Under the pieces are notes generated by a model. It was not told the DNA's origin and ran no database searches. It saw nothing but the letters and a program-made list of their open reading frames with translations. This document shows positions 38,518-49,100 of a DNA stretch of 64,000 nucleotides, piece by piece. The stretch covers positions 124,001 through 188,000 of the forward strand of contig NZ_PKDG01000008.1 in NCBI RefSeq assembly GCF_002863005.1, written 5' to 3'. The stretch is from Pseudoxanthomonas sp. (GTDB lineage: Bacteria; Pseudomonadota; Gammaproteobacteria; Xanthomonadales; Xanthomonadaceae). The position numbers and the translations under genes were made by a program. Within the stretch, counting starts at the first letter, position 1, and each line of letters opens with the position of its first letter.

Positions 38518-39603
38518 ATGAACGCACGCGCCGCCGACCCCACCGACGACGCCGGCATCGACGACCACATCCAGTCCGTATCGGGACTGTCGGACTCGCT
38601 GCTCAAGCAACTGCGGCAATCGCTGCAGAAGATCGACGAGATCAACCGCATCACCCGCATCATCTCGATGAACGCCCGCATCGAAGCCGTGCGCATCGGC
38701 ACGGCAGGCCGCAGCTTCGGCGTGATCGCCGAAGAAATGGATACCCTCGCGCGCCGGGTCAGCGACACCGCGCAGGACATCGACCGCATGGCCGTCCGCA
38801 CCAGCCATGACCTGCGGGAGCGGCTGGACCGGCTGCAGACCGACGTGCGCCGCACGCGCCTGACCGACCTCGCCCTGGCCAACATCGACCTGATCGACCG
38901 CAACCTCTACGAACGCAGCTGCGACGTGCGCTGGTGGGCCACCGACGCGGCCGTGGTCGCGGCGGCGCAGGATCCGCAACCGGCCGCGCTCGCCCATGCC
39001 AGCCAGCGGCTGGGGCAGATCCTGGACTCGTACACGGTCTACTTCGACCTGGTGCTCGCCGACCTGCAGGGCAACATCATCGCCAACGGACGGCCGCGCC
39101 AGTACCGCTCGACAGGCCAGTCGGCCGCACAGCAGGCATGGTTCCAGTCCGCCATGGCCACGCACAGCGGAGAGCAATTCGGCTTCCAGTCCATGCATGC
39201 CAGCCCCCTGGCCGGCGGAGAGCGCGTTCTGGTGTACGCCTGCACCGTGCGCGAAGGCGGCCGCGTGGCGGGAAGACCGCTGGGCGTGCTGGGCATCGTG
39301 TTCCGCTGGGATGCGCTGGCGCAGACTATCGGGGAACGCACCCCGTTGTCGGACGCCGAATGGCGCCGCAGTCGCGTCTGCATCGTCGACGGACAAGGCC
39401 ATGTGCTGGCCGACTCCGCGCGCGGAGATGCCGCGTCGCCGCGGCTGGACTTCCCGGGGCGGGCGACCCTGTTCGCACAGGCCCGGGCTGCGACCGATCT
39501 GGTCATCGAGGGGCGCGCCTGCTGTCTGGCGCAGGCGGCCTCCCCCGGGTACGAAACCTACCGCACGGGGTGGCACTGCGTGATCCAGCAGGGCGTCGCT
39601 TGA
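38518..39603 (+). CDS. MCP-like cytoplasmic protein with C-terminal sensor domain
   Basis: Residues about 42-90 (INRITRIISMNARIEAVRIG, then GRSFGVIAEEMDTLARRVSD) match the hairpin tip of methyl-accepting chemotaxis proteins that contacts CheA and CheW. The remaining 250 residues look like a Cache/PAS-type sensor (VYFDLVLADLQGNIIANGRP, LGVLGIVFRWDALAQTI, VCIVDGQGHVLAD). The order is reversed from ordinary MCPs, and there is no signal peptide or membrane helix. AAGGA lies six bases before the ATG. The ligand and any chemotaxis role are unknown. Confidence 0.75.
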   Translation: MNARAADPTDDAGIDDHIQSVSGLSDSLLKQLRQSLQKIDEINRITRIISMNARIEAVRIGTAGRSFGVIAEEMDTLARRVSDTAQDIDRMAVRTSHDLRERLDRLQTDVRRTRLTDLALANIDLIDRNLYERSCDVRWWATDAAVVAAAQDPQPAALAHASQRLGQILDSYTVYFDLVLADLQGNIIANGRPRQYRSTGQSAAQQAWFQSAMATHSGEQFGFQSMHASPLAGGERVLVYACTVREGGRVAGRPLGVLGIVFRWDALAQTIGERTPLSDAEWRRSRVCIVDGQGHVLADSARGDAASPRLDFPGRATLFAQARAATDLVIEGRACCLAQAASPGYETYRTGWHCVIQQGVA

Positions 39604-39615
39604 AGACCCGCGCTC

Positions 39616-39939
39616 TCAGGCGAGCCATACCTCGCCATCGCGCACCTGCACCGCGACGGCGTGCAGCGTGTCGCCCCGGCATGGCCCTGCGACACAGGCA
39701 CCGGCCACGAGCTCGAACGACGCACCGTGGGCCGCACAGACCAGATGACCTTCCTTGCTCTTGAGGAACTGCCCGGGCGCCCAATCGAGGCGCCTGCCCG
39801 CGTGGGGACAGACATTCAGCCAGGCGCGCACCTCTCCGCCCGACCGATAGAGGATCAACGACTCGGCATCGTCGCCGATCGTGGCCTCAACCTCGGCGAA
39901 AGCCCCGTCGGCGATGTCATTCAGTGCACTCAGTCGCAT
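39616..39939 (-). CDS. Rieske [2Fe-2S] ferredoxin-like protein
   Basis: A 107-residue single-domain Rieske protein. The cluster ligands are in NVCPHAGRRLDW (Cys and His) and CAAHGASFELVAGACVAGP (Cys and His), the CxH...CxxH pattern. Its likely role is electron transfer to an oxygenase or as a NirD-like partner, but no partner is nearby. The ATG at 39939 matches where homologues start; an in-frame GTG is at 39960. Confidence 0.85.
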   Translation of the reverse strand: MRLSALNDIADGAFAEVEATIGDDAESLILYRSGGEVRAWLNVCPHAGRRLDWAPGQFLKSKEGHLVCAAHGASFELVAGACVAGPCRGDTLHAVAVQVRDGEVWLA

Positions 39940-40029
39940 GGCGCTTAACGAAGTCCTCACACGGTCATCTAACCGTCATCCGATACTGCGTGCACCGGCT
40001 CCTGCCGCATTCTGTCACGACGCACCGCC

Positions 40030-40305
40030 ATGTACGCACGCCATTTCCAGTTCAATTCCTTCCGCCACATCTTCGCGCCGCGCAAGCCGCGCCATCCGCT
40101 GCTGCGGGTGGGACTGGGCCTGGTGGGCGTGGCGCTGCTGGGCGTGCTGGTGTTCTTCAGCGTGTTCGTCGGGGCGGCCATGATCGCGGCCGGCCTGGTC
40201 TACAAGCTGGTTCGCCAGCGCGGCAAGCCGCAGGCCCGCGATGCGCGCGTGGTGGACGCGGAATACCACGTGGTGCGCAAGCCGGTGCTTCCGCTGTCGC
40301 GTTGA
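40030..40305 (+). CDS. Small membrane protein, unknown function
   Basis: A 91-residue protein with two adjacent hydrophobic stretches (LLRVGLGLVGVALLGVLVFF and SVFVGAAMIAAGLVYKLV) that may form a helical hairpin or one long helix. The N terminus is aromatic- and basic-rich (MYARHFQFNSFRHIFAPRK). High-GC codon use agrees with a genuine core gene. I do not recognise a family. Confidence 0.65.
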   Translation: MYARHFQFNSFRHIFAPRKPRHPLLRVGLGLVGVALLGVLVFFSVFVGAAMIAAGLVYKLVRQRGKPQARDARVVDAEYHVVRKPVLPLSR

Positions 40306-40369
40306 TCGCACCGCGGGAACCCGGTTCCCGCCTACACTTTGCGGCCGTTCCACCTGCTGCCCGGCCGCC

Positions 40370-41077
40370 ATGACCGACCTCGTTCCCGCTCCGCCCGTGC
40401 CACGCGTTCCCGTACGCGGCGGCGGCACGTTCCCTGTCCGGCGCATCTTCTGCGTCGGCCGCAACTTCGCCGACCATGCGCGCGAGATGGGCGCGGCCGC
40501 GCCCGCCTCGAAGGCCGAGCGCGGCACGCCGGTGTTCTTCCACAAGCCAGCGGATGCCATCGTCACCGGCAACGCGGACGTACCCTACCCGCCGGGCACG
40601 AACGACCTGCACCATGAGGTCGAACTGGTCGCCGCGCTGGGCGCCGACGCACCCGCGGGCACGCTGTCGCGCGAAACGGCGCAGGACCTGGTCATCGCCT
40701 ACGGCGTCGGCCTGGACCTGACCCGTCGCGACCTGCAGGGCGCCGCCAAGGCCAAAGGCCTGCCGTGGGATACGGGCAAGGGCTTCGATCATTCGGCCCC
40801 CATCAGCGAACTGGTCGCCGCCGCGGATGTCGGCGCGCTCGATGCCCGTACCCTGACCCTTAGCGTGAACGGTGCGGCGCGACAGCACGGCGCACTGCAA
40901 GACCTGATCTGGGACGTGCCCGACATCCTGCACGAGCTGTCGAAGCTCTATGCGCTGAAGGCCGGCGACCTGGTCTTCATGGGCACGCCGGCAGGCGTGG
41001 CCGCACTGGTGCCCGGCGACACCTTCGTGGCCTCGCTCGATGGCGTGGTGGAATTGCGCGGGCGCATCGCCGGCTGA
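40370..41077 (+). CDS. Fumarylacetoacetate hydrolase family protein
   Basis: The 235-residue protein has the FAH fold signatures [15 protein letters not shown] near the N terminus, [13 protein letters not shown], the metal-binding segment [13 protein letters not shown] (E-x-E) and [20 protein letters not shown]. The family includes acylpyruvases and oxaloacetate decarboxylase/tautomerases such as YcgM/FAHD1; the size and the KGFDHSAPI segment fit that group. It appears to be monocistronic. The substrate is not assigned. Confidence 0.88.
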   Translation: MTDLVPAPPVPRVPVRGGGTFPVRRIFCVGRNFADHAREMGAAAPASKAERGTPVFFHKPADAIVTGNADVPYPPGTNDLHHEVELVAALGADAPAGTLSRETAQDLVIAYGVGLDLTRRDLQGAAKAKGLPWDTGKGFDHSAPISELVAAADVGALDARTLTLSVNGAARQHGALQDLIWDVPDILHELSKLYALKAGDLVFMGTPAGVAALVPGDTFVASLDGVVELRGRIAG

Positions 41078-41084
41078 TCCTGCC

Positions 41085-41112
41085 TTGCACAGTCGACGCC
41101 CGGGGTTATAGT
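41085..41112 (+). promoter_or_regulatory. Sigma-70-type promoter of mscL
   Basis: TTGCAC (41085-41090), a 16-base spacer and TATAGT (41107-41112) stand 43 bases before the mscL start. This is the clearest housekeeping promoter by eye in this part of the window. Confidence 0.65.
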
Positions 41113-41154
41113 CCATCGCAGTGGCGTGTCGGCGCCGTTCCAGGAGATGACGCA

Positions 41155-41559
41155 ATGGGCATGATCAGCGAGTTCAAGGAATTCATCGCGCGCGGCAACG
41201 TGGTCGACCTGGCCGTCGGCGTGGTGATCGGCGCGGCCTTCGGCAAGATCGTCACCACCCTGGTCGACAAGATCATCATGCCGCCCATCGGCTACCTGAT
41301 CGGTGGCGTCGACTTCTCGAAGTGGGCGTGGACGCTGAAGGAAGCCACCGTCGACGCCGCGGGCAAGGAAGTGCCCGCGATCGTGGTCGGCATCGGCGAG
41401 TTCCTGAACACGGTCATCCAGTTCGTCATCGTCGCGTTCGCGATCTTCCTGCTGGTCAAGGCGGTCAACCGCCTGCACCGCAAGCCCGAGGCCGCGCCCG
41501 CAGCGCCGCCCGAGGACGTGCTGCTGCTGCGCGAGATCCGCGACGCGCTGAAGAAATAA
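41155..41559 (+). CDS. mscL: Large-conductance mechanosensitive channel MscL
   Basis: MscL opens under membrane tension to release solutes during hypo-osmotic shock; it is a homopentamer in the inner membrane. The 134-residue protein shows [27 protein letters not shown] (first helix and pore constriction, residues 7-33), [14 protein letters not shown], and the second helix [19 protein letters not shown], followed by the cytoplasmic helix ending [14 protein letters not shown] precedes the ATG. Confidence 0.98.
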   Translation: MGMISEFKEFIARGNVVDLAVGVVIGAAFGKIVTTLVDKIIMPPIGYLIGGVDFSKWAWTLKEATVDAAGKEVPAIVVGIGEFLNTVIQFVIVAFAIFLLVKAVNRLHRKPEAAPAAPPEDVLLLREIRDALKK

Positions 41560-41651
41560 CGAACGCGGCGTTCCGGATCGGCAACGCCGTCGACGGAAAC
41601 ACGGGGCCACGGGCTGCTAAGCTCGTGGCCTTCGTTTTTCCGGGACTTTCC

Positions 41652-43040
41652 ATGCGCCTTGCTCCGCTGCTGCTCGCCCTGGCCGTCACCGCTCCCGCTT
41701 TCGCCGCGTCGCGCGAAACCCGCATCCCCGACGCCGCCCTCGCCACCGCGGCGCAGCTGCGCGAACAGGCGCTCGCCGACCGCACCGGTTGGAACGTCGT
41801 CGAATCGCTGACGACGGAGGTGGGCCCGCGCCTGGCCGGCAGCGAGGCCGATGCGAAAGCCGTGGCGTGGGCACAGGCGAAGTTCAAGACGCTCGGCTTC
41901 GACAAGGTGTGGATCGAACCGGTGACGTTTCCGAAGTGGGTGCGTCGCAGCGAGCGGGCCGCCGTACTCGGTGGACACGCGCAACCGCTGACGGTCACCG
42001 CACTCGGTGGCAGCCCGAAGGGCACGGTGGAGGCGGAGATCGTCCGCTTCACCGACCTGGCTGCGCTGGAAGCGGCGCCCGCGGGATCCCTGGCCGGGAA
42101 GATCGCGTTCGTCGATTACCAGATGACCGCCGCGCGCGATGGCAGCGACTACCGCAACGGCGGCGCGATCCGCTCGAAGGGCCCGTCGGCCGCGATCCGC
42201 AAGGGCGCGATCGCGTTCCTGATGCGCTCGGCCGGCACGGATAACCATCGCGTCGCGCATACCGGCATCACCCGGTTCGACGAAGGCCTGACGCCGGTGC
42301 CGTCGGCATCGCTGACCATCCCGGATGCCGACCAGTTGGCGCGCCTGCTGCAACGCGGTCCGGTGCGCGTGTCGCTCGCGCTGGATTGCGGCTGGGACGG
42401 TGAGTACACCTCGCACAACGTGATCGGCGAGATCACCGGGCGCAGCCTGCCGAAGGAGGTCGTGGTGATTGGCGGCCACCTGGACTCGTGGGACCTCGGC
42501 ACCGGCGCGATCGACGATGGCGCCGGCATCGCCATCACGATGGCCGCCGGCCACCTGATCGGCCAGCTGAAGCAGGCGCCGAAGCGCACGATCCGCGTGA
42601 TCGCCTTCGCCAACGAGGAGCAGGGCCTGTACGGCGGCAAGGCGTATGCGGAGAAGCATCTGGGCGACATCACGCGCCACCAGATCGGTGCGGAGAGCGA
42701 TTTCGGCGCCGGTCGCATCTATGCGTTCAACACCGGCGCGCCGGACCACGCGCGCAAGGCCACCGAGCAGATCGCGCAGGCGCTGGCGCCGCTGGGCATC
42801 GAGTACGCGCCCGGCAAGGGCAGCGCGGGCCCGGACATCAGCCCGTTCGCGGCAAAGGGCATGGCGTGGGCGTGGCTGGCGCAGGACGGCAGCGACTATT
42901 TCGATCTGCACCACAACGCAGACGACACGCTCGACAAGATCGACCCGGCCGCGCTGGCGCAGAACGTGGCGGCTTACACGGTGTTCGCCTACCTGGCGGC
43001 GGACGCCGAGGGCGACTTCGGCAGCCAGCTCAAAGAGTGA
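41652..43040 (+). CDS. Secreted M28-family zinc aminopeptidase/carboxypeptidase
   Basis: A 462-residue exported peptidase: signal peptide MRLAPLLLALAVTAPAFAA, then a PA-domain insert (about residues 100-230) within an M28 catalytic domain. Zinc and catalytic residues are visible in VVIGGHLDSWDLGTGAIDDGAGIAI (His-x-Asp and Asp), IAFANEEQGLYGG (catalytic Glu pair), the later GAESDFG aspartate and DLHHNADDT (His). It resembles xanthomonad periplasmic glutamate-carboxypeptidase-like enzymes. A REPIN follows its stop. Confidence 0.9.
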   Translation: MRLAPLLLALAVTAPAFAASRETRIPDAALATAAQLREQALADRTGWNVVESLTTEVGPRLAGSEADAKAVAWAQAKFKTLGFDKVWIEPVTFPKWVRRSERAAVLGGHAQPLTVTALGGSPKGTVEAEIVRFTDLAALEAAPAGSLAGKIAFVDYQMTAARDGSDYRNGGAIRSKGPSAAIRKGAIAFLMRSAGTDNHRVAHTGITRFDEGLTPVPSASLTIPDADQLARLLQRGPVRVSLALDCGWDGEYTSHNVIGEITGRSLPKEVVVIGGHLDSWDLGTGAIDDGAGIAITMAAGHLIGQLKQAPKRTIRVIAFANEEQGLYGGKAYAEKHLGDITRHQIGAESDFGAGRIYAFNTGAPDHARKATEQIAQALAPLGIEYAPGKGSAGPDISPFAAKGMAWAWLAQDGSDYFDLHHNADDTLDKIDPAALAQNVAAYTVFAYLAADAEGDFGSQLKE

Positions 43041-43048
43041 AAACCGGT

Positions 43049-43122
43049 GTGGGAGCGACGTAAGTCGCGATAGGCAACAGATCGACAGCGATCTTCCCGT
43101 CGCGACTTACGTCGCTCCCACA
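43049..43122. repeat. REPIN: inverted pair, variant GTGGGAG type
   Basis: Two inverted REP copies at 43049-43070 and 43099-43122, 28 bases apart, between the convergent M28 peptidase and rRNA methyltransferase genes. Both carry gtgggagcgacgtaagtcgc in place of the GTAGGAG found elsewhere in the window, a matched change on both arms. It may serve as a convergent terminator. Confidence 0.85.
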
Positions 43123-43147
43123 TCCATCTCGCCTTGTATGGCCAAGC

Positions 43148-44014
43148 TTAACGCTGACGCTGCTTCCACTGCGCCAGGAACACCGTCGTCGCCGCGGCGA
43201 CATTGAGGCTTTCGACCGCGCCGCTGCCGGGAATCGACAGTCGCATGTCGCAGGCGTCGGCCAAGCGTGCATCCATGCCCTCACCCTCCGCTCCCATCAC
43301 GTAGACGAGGCGCTGCGGCAGCTTGGTGGCGAACAGGTCGTCGCCACCGCGCACGACGGTGGCGGCCAGCGAGAAACCTGCATTGCGCAGCTGGGCGGCG
43401 GCGTTGTCCGCCTGTCCCATGCGCACCAGAGGCACCTGCTCGGCGCCGCCCTCGGCCACGCGTGCGGCCGCGCCGGAGATCGCCAGCGTCGAATCACGCG
43501 GCAGCAGGATGCCGGCCACGCCGAAGTGCGCGGCCGAGCGCAGGATCGCGCCGAAGTTGTGCGGGTTGCCCACGCCATCGAGCCACAACGCGGCGACGGG
43601 CTTGCCTTCGGGCAATGCGCGAAGCCAGTCGGACATCGGCAGCGGCTCGACCTTGCGCACGTCGGCCACGATGCCTTCGTGGTGCGTACTGGCCGCGAGC
43701 CGGTCGAGATCGCCTTCTTCCACCACGCGGTAGCCGACCCGCTGCTTCACGCACCACGCCAGCAACGGCTTCAGGGCCTGGATGCGCGACTCGGTCAGGT
43801 AGACCTTGCGGATCGCGTCCGCGCGCCGCGCGAAGACCGCCTGCACCGCATTGAGGCCGTACAGGCGGAGTTCGTCGCGCGCGCTGCCCGCGGGGCGCTC
43901 TTCGCGCGGCGAGGGCGCTTGCGGCGGCCGCGGCGCCGCATCGCGCGGCGGCCGCCGCCGATCGGGCGGATTGCCCGGTGGCCGTGGCGGCCGGCTGTTC
44001 CAGGGATTACTCAC
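43148..44014 (-). CDS. TrmH/SpoU-family RNA 2'-O-methyltransferase (RlmB-like)
   Basis: A 288-residue SPOUT methyltransferase. After a basic, proline-rich N terminus it has the substrate-binding domain (LRLYGLNAVQAVFARRADAI) and the SPOUT knot motifs ALWLDGVGNPHNFGAILRSA, YVMGAEGEGMD and LSIPGSGAVESLNVAAATTV. RlmB of E. coli methylates G2251 of 23S rRNA; the extended N terminus makes exact equivalence uncertain. The start is taken as GTG at 44014, one base past the stop of the upstream symporter gene. Confidence 0.88.
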   Translation of the reverse strand: MSNPWNSRPPRPPGNPPDRRRPPRDAAPRPPQAPSPREERPAGSARDELRLYGLNAVQAVFARRADAIRKVYLTESRIQALKPLLAWCVKQRVGYRVVEEGDLDRLAASTHHEGIVADVRKVEPLPMSDWLRALPEGKPVAALWLDGVGNPHNFGAILRSAAHFGVAGILLPRDSTLAISGAAARVAEGGAEQVPLVRMGQADNAAAQLRNAGFSLAATVVRGGDDLFATKLPQRLVYVMGAEGEGMDARLADACDMRLSIPGSGAVESLNVAAATTVFLAQWKQRQR

Positions 44015-44015
44015 G

Positions 44016-45515
44016 TCAGGCCTTCGTCTTCCAGAAGTCGGCGTTGCGGATGCCCAGCGCATCCGGATCGAACGTCGGGTCAACGCCCAGCTTCTTCTGC
44101 CGCTCGTAGTCGCGCAGCGCGATCAGCGCCGGCTTCTGCAGGATCAGGATCGCGATGACGTTCAACCACGCCATCAGGCCGACGCCGATGTCGCCCAGCG
44201 TCCAGGCCATCGCGGCGTTGTGGTACGCACCGAAGATCACCATGCCCACGATGCCCACGCGCAGCAGCAAGGTTGCCAGCGGATGGGTCTTCTTGGTGCC
44301 GGCCAGGTAGGTCAGGTTGGTTTCGGCCATGTAGTAATAGGCCATGATCGTGGTGAAGGCGAAGAAGAACAGCGCCAGCGCCACGAACCCCGCACCCCAG
44401 CCCGGCAGCACCGATTCCACCGCGGCCTGGGTGAACTGCGCACCTTCCGAGGGTTGCAGGCCCGGAACGCCGGAGAAGATCTCGACCAGCGTGTCCTTGC
44501 CGTTCTCGGTGACGGTCTTGAACGTGTTGTACATGCCCGTCGACAGCAGCAGGAACGCCGTCGAGGTGCACACCAGCATGGTGTCGAAGTAGATCGCGAA
44601 GGCCTGCACGTAGCCCTGCTTGGCCGGGTGCGAGACCTCGGCGGCCGCGGCGGCGTGCGGGCCGGTGCCCTGGCCGGCTTCGTTGGCGTAGATGCCGCGC
44701 TTCACGCCCCAGGCGATCGCCTGGCCGATGATCGCGCCGAACGCCGCATGCGCGCCGAACGCGCTGGAGAAGATGTCGGCGAACATCGCCGGCACCTTGC
44801 CGGCGTTGGCGATCATCACGATGACCGCCATCAGGATGAACGCCAGCGCCATGAACGGCACGACGACTTCGGCGAACGTGGCGATGCGCTTGATGCCGCC
44901 GAAGATGATAAGCGCCAGCACCGCCGCCACGCCCACGCCCAGCCACAGCTTCAGCGCACCCGCACCACCGACGGCGTCGCAGCCACCGGCGCTGCACAGC
45001 ACGTTGGTGGCACTGTCGGCGATGGCATTGGCCTGCACGCCCGGCAGCAGGAAGCCGGTGGCGATGACGGTCGCCACGGCGAAGGCGACGGCGTACCACT
45101 TCAGGCCCATCGCCTTCTCGATGTAGTAGGCCGGACCGCCGCGATAGCGTCCCTCGCCATCCTTTTCCTTGTAGATCTGCGCCAGCGTGCATTCGATGTA
45201 CGACGTGGACGCGCCCAGGAAGCCCATCACCCACATCCAGAACACCGCACCGGGGCCGCCGTAGGCGATCGCGGTGGCGACGCCGGCGATGTTGCCGATT
45301 CCCATGCGGCCGGCCATCGAAATCGCCAGGGCCTGGAACGAAGACACGCCCGCATCGGATTTCTGCCCGGTGACGGTCAGGCGGCACATCTCGGCGAAAC
45401 CGCGGACCTGCATCACGCGGGTGCGTAGGGTGAACCACAGGCCGGCACCCAGGCACAGCGCGATCAGCGCGTTGCTCCAGATGATGCCGTTCAACCAGTT
45501 GAAAAAGGCTTCCAC
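44016..45515 (-). CDS. Sodium:alanine/glycine symporter, AGCS family
   Basis: A 499-residue membrane transporter. The family patterns SMAGRMGIGNIAGVATAI and VKRGIYANEAGQGTGPHAAAAA are present, with about eleven hydrophobic spans. AGCS proteins import alanine or glycine with Na+. The GTG at 45515 (VEAFFNWLNG) is chosen, because homologues begin with an N-terminal amphipathic helix of this type; the upstream extension is Arg-rich and unlikely. Confidence 0.92.
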   Translation of the reverse strand: MEAFFNWLNGIIWSNALIALCLGAGLWFTLRTRVMQVRGFAEMCRLTVTGQKSDAGVSSFQALAISMAGRMGIGNIAGVATAIAYGGPGAVFWMWVMGFLGASTSYIECTLAQIYKEKDGEGRYRGGPAYYIEKAMGLKWYAVAFAVATVIATGFLLPGVQANAIADSATNVLCSAGGCDAVGGAGALKLWLGVGVAAVLALIIFGGIKRIATFAEVVVPFMALAFILMAVIVMIANAGKVPAMFADIFSSAFGAHAAFGAIIGQAIAWGVKRGIYANEAGQGTGPHAAAAAEVSHPAKQGYVQAFAIYFDTMLVCTSTAFLLLSTGMYNTFKTVTENGKDTLVEIFSGVPGLQPSEGAQFTQAAVESVLPGWGAGFVALALFFFAFTTIMAYYYMAETNLTYLAGTKKTHPLATLLLRVGIVGMVIFGAYHNAAMAWTLGDIGVGLMAWLNVIAILILQKPALIALRDYERQKKLGVDPTFDPDALGIRNADFWKTKA

Positions 45516-45632
45516 GGGGATGCGTCTCCGTCGTTCGTGCGTGCGCTGGGATTCGGGAAGGCGGCGCAGGGCGCCGCCGGGTCCCTGCAAGATAACCGCA
45601 ACACGTGCCGCTGCGCAGTCCCCGCCGGCGCT

Positions 45633-46184
45633 TCAGCCCGGCCAGACCCGCCCGAACAGCCTCAGGTCGTGCAGTCCGTCCGCCTTCTGGATCGCGGCCC
45701 GCCGACAGCCTTCTTCGGCGAAGCCGTTCTTTTCCAGCACCCGCGCGGAGCCCGGGTTGGTATCCAGCACGTTGGCCTCGATGCGGCGCAGCGACAGCGC
45801 AGGCACCACCCAGCCCAGATAGGCCGACACCACGCGCGTCATGTGGCCCTGGCCCCAGTGCGCGCGTCCGAGCCAGTAGCCCAGTTCCGCGGCATGACCG
45901 CGCTCGCCCGCGTGCGGGCGCACACCGATACCGCCGCGGGCTTCGCCATCGATCTCGATCGCGAACACCGGATGCCGGAAGTCCACCACATGGCCGGCCA
46001 GGAAGGCCTCGCCATCGGCCCGCGTGTACGGATGGGGGAAACGCTCGCTCAGGCCACGCGGTACCTGCGGATCGTCGGCGTGGCGCAGCAGGGCATCGAG
46101 ATCGTCCGGCCGCCATGCACGCAGCAGGAAGCCGTCGCCCGCGATGTGCACGTCCGCATGCGGGCGCGCGCCGGTGTCAGCCAT
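45633..46184 (-). CDS. GNAT acetyltransferase, RimJ/RimL type
   Basis: A 183-residue N-acetyltransferase. GFLLRAWRPDDLDALLRHAD at the N terminus and ELGYWLGRAHWGQGHMTRVV with VLDTNPGSARVLEKNGF match RimJ/RimL-like proteins that acetylate protein N termini or small amines. The start overlaps the end of the RND transporter gene by eight bases, so it is likely read from that transcript. Substrate unknown. Confidence 0.88.
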   Translation of the reverse strand: MADTGARPHADVHIAGDGFLLRAWRPDDLDALLRHADDPQVPRGLSERFPHPYTRADGEAFLAGHVVDFRHPVFAIEIDGEARGGIGVRPHAGERGHAAELGYWLGRAHWGQGHMTRVVSAYLGWVVPALSLRRIEANVLDTNPGSARVLEKNGFAEEGCRRAAIQKADGLHDLRLFGRVWPG

Positions 46185-49100
46185 GGCCGCCGACGGAGGG
46201 TGTCTCGGCTTCCAGTTTGCTCAGCTCGTGCGCCACCGCTTCGGGCGAACGCGTGAACGGCGCCAGCAGCGCGTAGAACGCCGGCACCACGTACAGCGAG
46301 AGCAGCGTCGAGAACGTCACGCCGAAGATCACCACCACACCGATGGTGGCGCGGCTGGCCGAGCCCGGCCCGCCTGCCAGTACCAGCGGCACCGCGCCCA
46401 TGACGGTGGCGACGGACGTCATGAGGATCGGACGCAGGCGCACGCGTGCGGATTCGGCGATGGCCTGCGCCACGCTGGCGCCGTCGTCGCGCAGCTGGTT
46501 GGCGAATTCCACGATCAGGATGCCGTTCTTCGCCGCCAGGCCGATCAGCATGACGATGCCGATCTGGCTGAAGAGGTTCAGCGTGCCGCCGGTGACCCAC
46601 AGGCCGATCAGCGCGCCCAGCACCGCCAGCGGCACGGTCAGCATGATGATCAGCGGGTGGATGAAGCTCTCGAACTGCGCCGCCAGCACCAGGTAGACGA
46701 TCAGCAGCGCCAGCGTGAACGTCAGCAGGATGGCGCCGCCGGCTTCCTGGTACTCGCGCGATTCACCCTTCCAGTCGATCTGTGCGTAGTCCGGCAGCTC
46801 CTCCGCCACCGCCTGCCGTGTCCACTCCAGCGCTTCTCCCATCGTGTAGCCCGGCGCGAGGCCGGCGCTGATTGTGATCGCGCGCAGGCGGTTGAAGCGG
46901 TTGAACGTGCCCGGCTCGGCGATCTCGCTGAGCGTCACCAGGTTCGACAGAGGAACCAGTGCGCCATCGGTGCCGCGCACGTAGGTATTGGCCAGATCCT
47001 CGGTATTGGCGCGGTTCTCCCGACCGGCCTGCAGCATGACGTCGTATTCCTCGCCGTTGTCCACGTACGTGGTCACCTGGCGCGAACCCATCATCGTTTC
47101 CAGCGTGCGGCCGATCTCCTGCACCGGCACGCCCAGATCGGCGGCGCGGTCGCGGTCGATGTTCACGCGCATCTGCGGGCGCGTTTCCTTGTAATCAGAA
47201 TCCGGATCCTGGATGCCCGGGTTGGATTCCATCCGCTGCAGGATGCGGTCGCGCCACTGCGCCAGTTCGGCGTAGTCAGGGCCGCCCAGCACCAGCTGGT
47301 AGCGCTGGCCGCGACTGCCGACCAAGCCACCGGCGACGTTCGCGCGCGCCTGCACGCCCGGCAGCTTCGAAAGTTCCGCGCGCAGGCCGTTGACGACATC
47401 GTCCGTCGTCGCCTCGCGCTCGTGCCAGTCCTGCAGGAAGACGATGACCTGGCCGGTATGCATGTCCTCGCTGCCGCCGAATCCGCGCGGCACGCGCGAG
47501 TTGGCCCGCTCGATCGGCTTGTCGCCGCCGACCTGCCCCATCACGATGCGTTCGACCTGCTGCATCTGGTTGACCATGTAGTCGAAGCCGGCGCCTTCCG
47601 GCCCATCCACCATCACGAAGAAGCGGCCGCGGTCTTCTGCCGGCGCGAGCTCGCTGGGCACGCGCAGGCCCAGCACCACCACCGCCACGCCGCACAGCGC
47701 CATCGCCAGCAGCACCAGGCCGAGGATACGCTTGCCTCTCATCGCGACAAGCCGCTCCACGTGGCGACCGTAGCCATTGCTGACGCGGGTGAGCGTGCGG
47801 TTGGTCCACGCATTCAGGCCGCGCGGCTCGGTGTGGGGCCGAACCAGCTTGGACGACATCATCGGCGTGAGCGTCAGCGCGACGAAAGCGGAAATCGCCA
47901 CCGCCGCCGCCAGCGCCACCGACAGCTCGCGGAACAGGCGGCCGGTGTTCCCCTCCATGAAGCCCACCGGCAGGAACACGGCCACCAGCACCGCGGTGGT
48001 CGCGATGACCGCGAACGCAACCTGCGCCGTGCCGCGTCGTGCGGCGACCAGCGCAGGCTCGCCCAGGTCGGCGCGCCGCTGCACGTTCTCCAGCACCACG
48101 ATGGCGTCGTCCACCACCAGGCCGATGCAGAGCACCAGCGCGAGCAGGGTCAGCAGATTGATCGAGAAACCGAACGCATACAGCGCGATGAAGGCGGACA
48201 CCAGGCAGACCGGCACCGTCACCGCCGGAATCAACGCCGCGCGCAGGCTGCCGAGGAACAGCCAGATGACCAGGAACACCAGCACCATGGCTTCGCCCAG
48301 CGTCCAGTACACGCGCTCGATGGACGCTTCGATGAAGGTGGTGCTGTCGAAGGCGATGAAGATTTCCGTGCCTTCCGGCAGCGTCTGCTGGATCACCTCG
48401 GCTTCGGCACGGGCCGCGCGGGCCACGTCCAGCGCGTTGGCGGTGGACGTGCGCACGATGCCCAGGCCGACGTTCGGCACCGCATTGCTGCGCAGGTAGG
48501 ATCGGCGCTCCTCCGCACCCAGCTCGACCTTCGCCACATCACCGAGCCGGACGACATAACCGTCCGCGCCCTTGCGCAGGGGCAGCTGCGCAAACTGTTC
48601 GGGGCGCTGGTAGCCGCGCTCGACGCGCAGGGTGAAGTCGCGCGTCTGCGATTCGATGCGGCCGGCCGGCAGTTCGACGTTCTGCGCACGCAGCGCGGTT
48701 TCCACGTCACCGGTGGTGACGCCACGCGCGGCCATCGCTTCGCGATCGAGCCAGATGCGCATCGCATAGCGCTGGCCGCCGCCCAGTTGCACGCGGGCCA
48801 CGCCATCGAGCGCGGACAGGCGGTCCAGCACGTAGCGGTCGGCGTAGTCGGTCAGCTCCATCGTGTCCATCACGGTGGAACGCATGTTCAACCAGATGAT
48901 GACGTCGGCGTCGGCTTCCACCTTGGAGATCTGCGGCGGATCGGCCTCCTCCGGCAGGCGGTTCATCACCCGGCTGACGCGGTCTCGCACGTCGTTGGCG
49001 GCGGCTTCGATGTCGCGGCTGAGGTTGAACTCGATGGTGACGTCGGCACGGCCGTTGCGGCTGCTCGACTGGATGGTCTTGATGCCCTCGATGCCGGACA

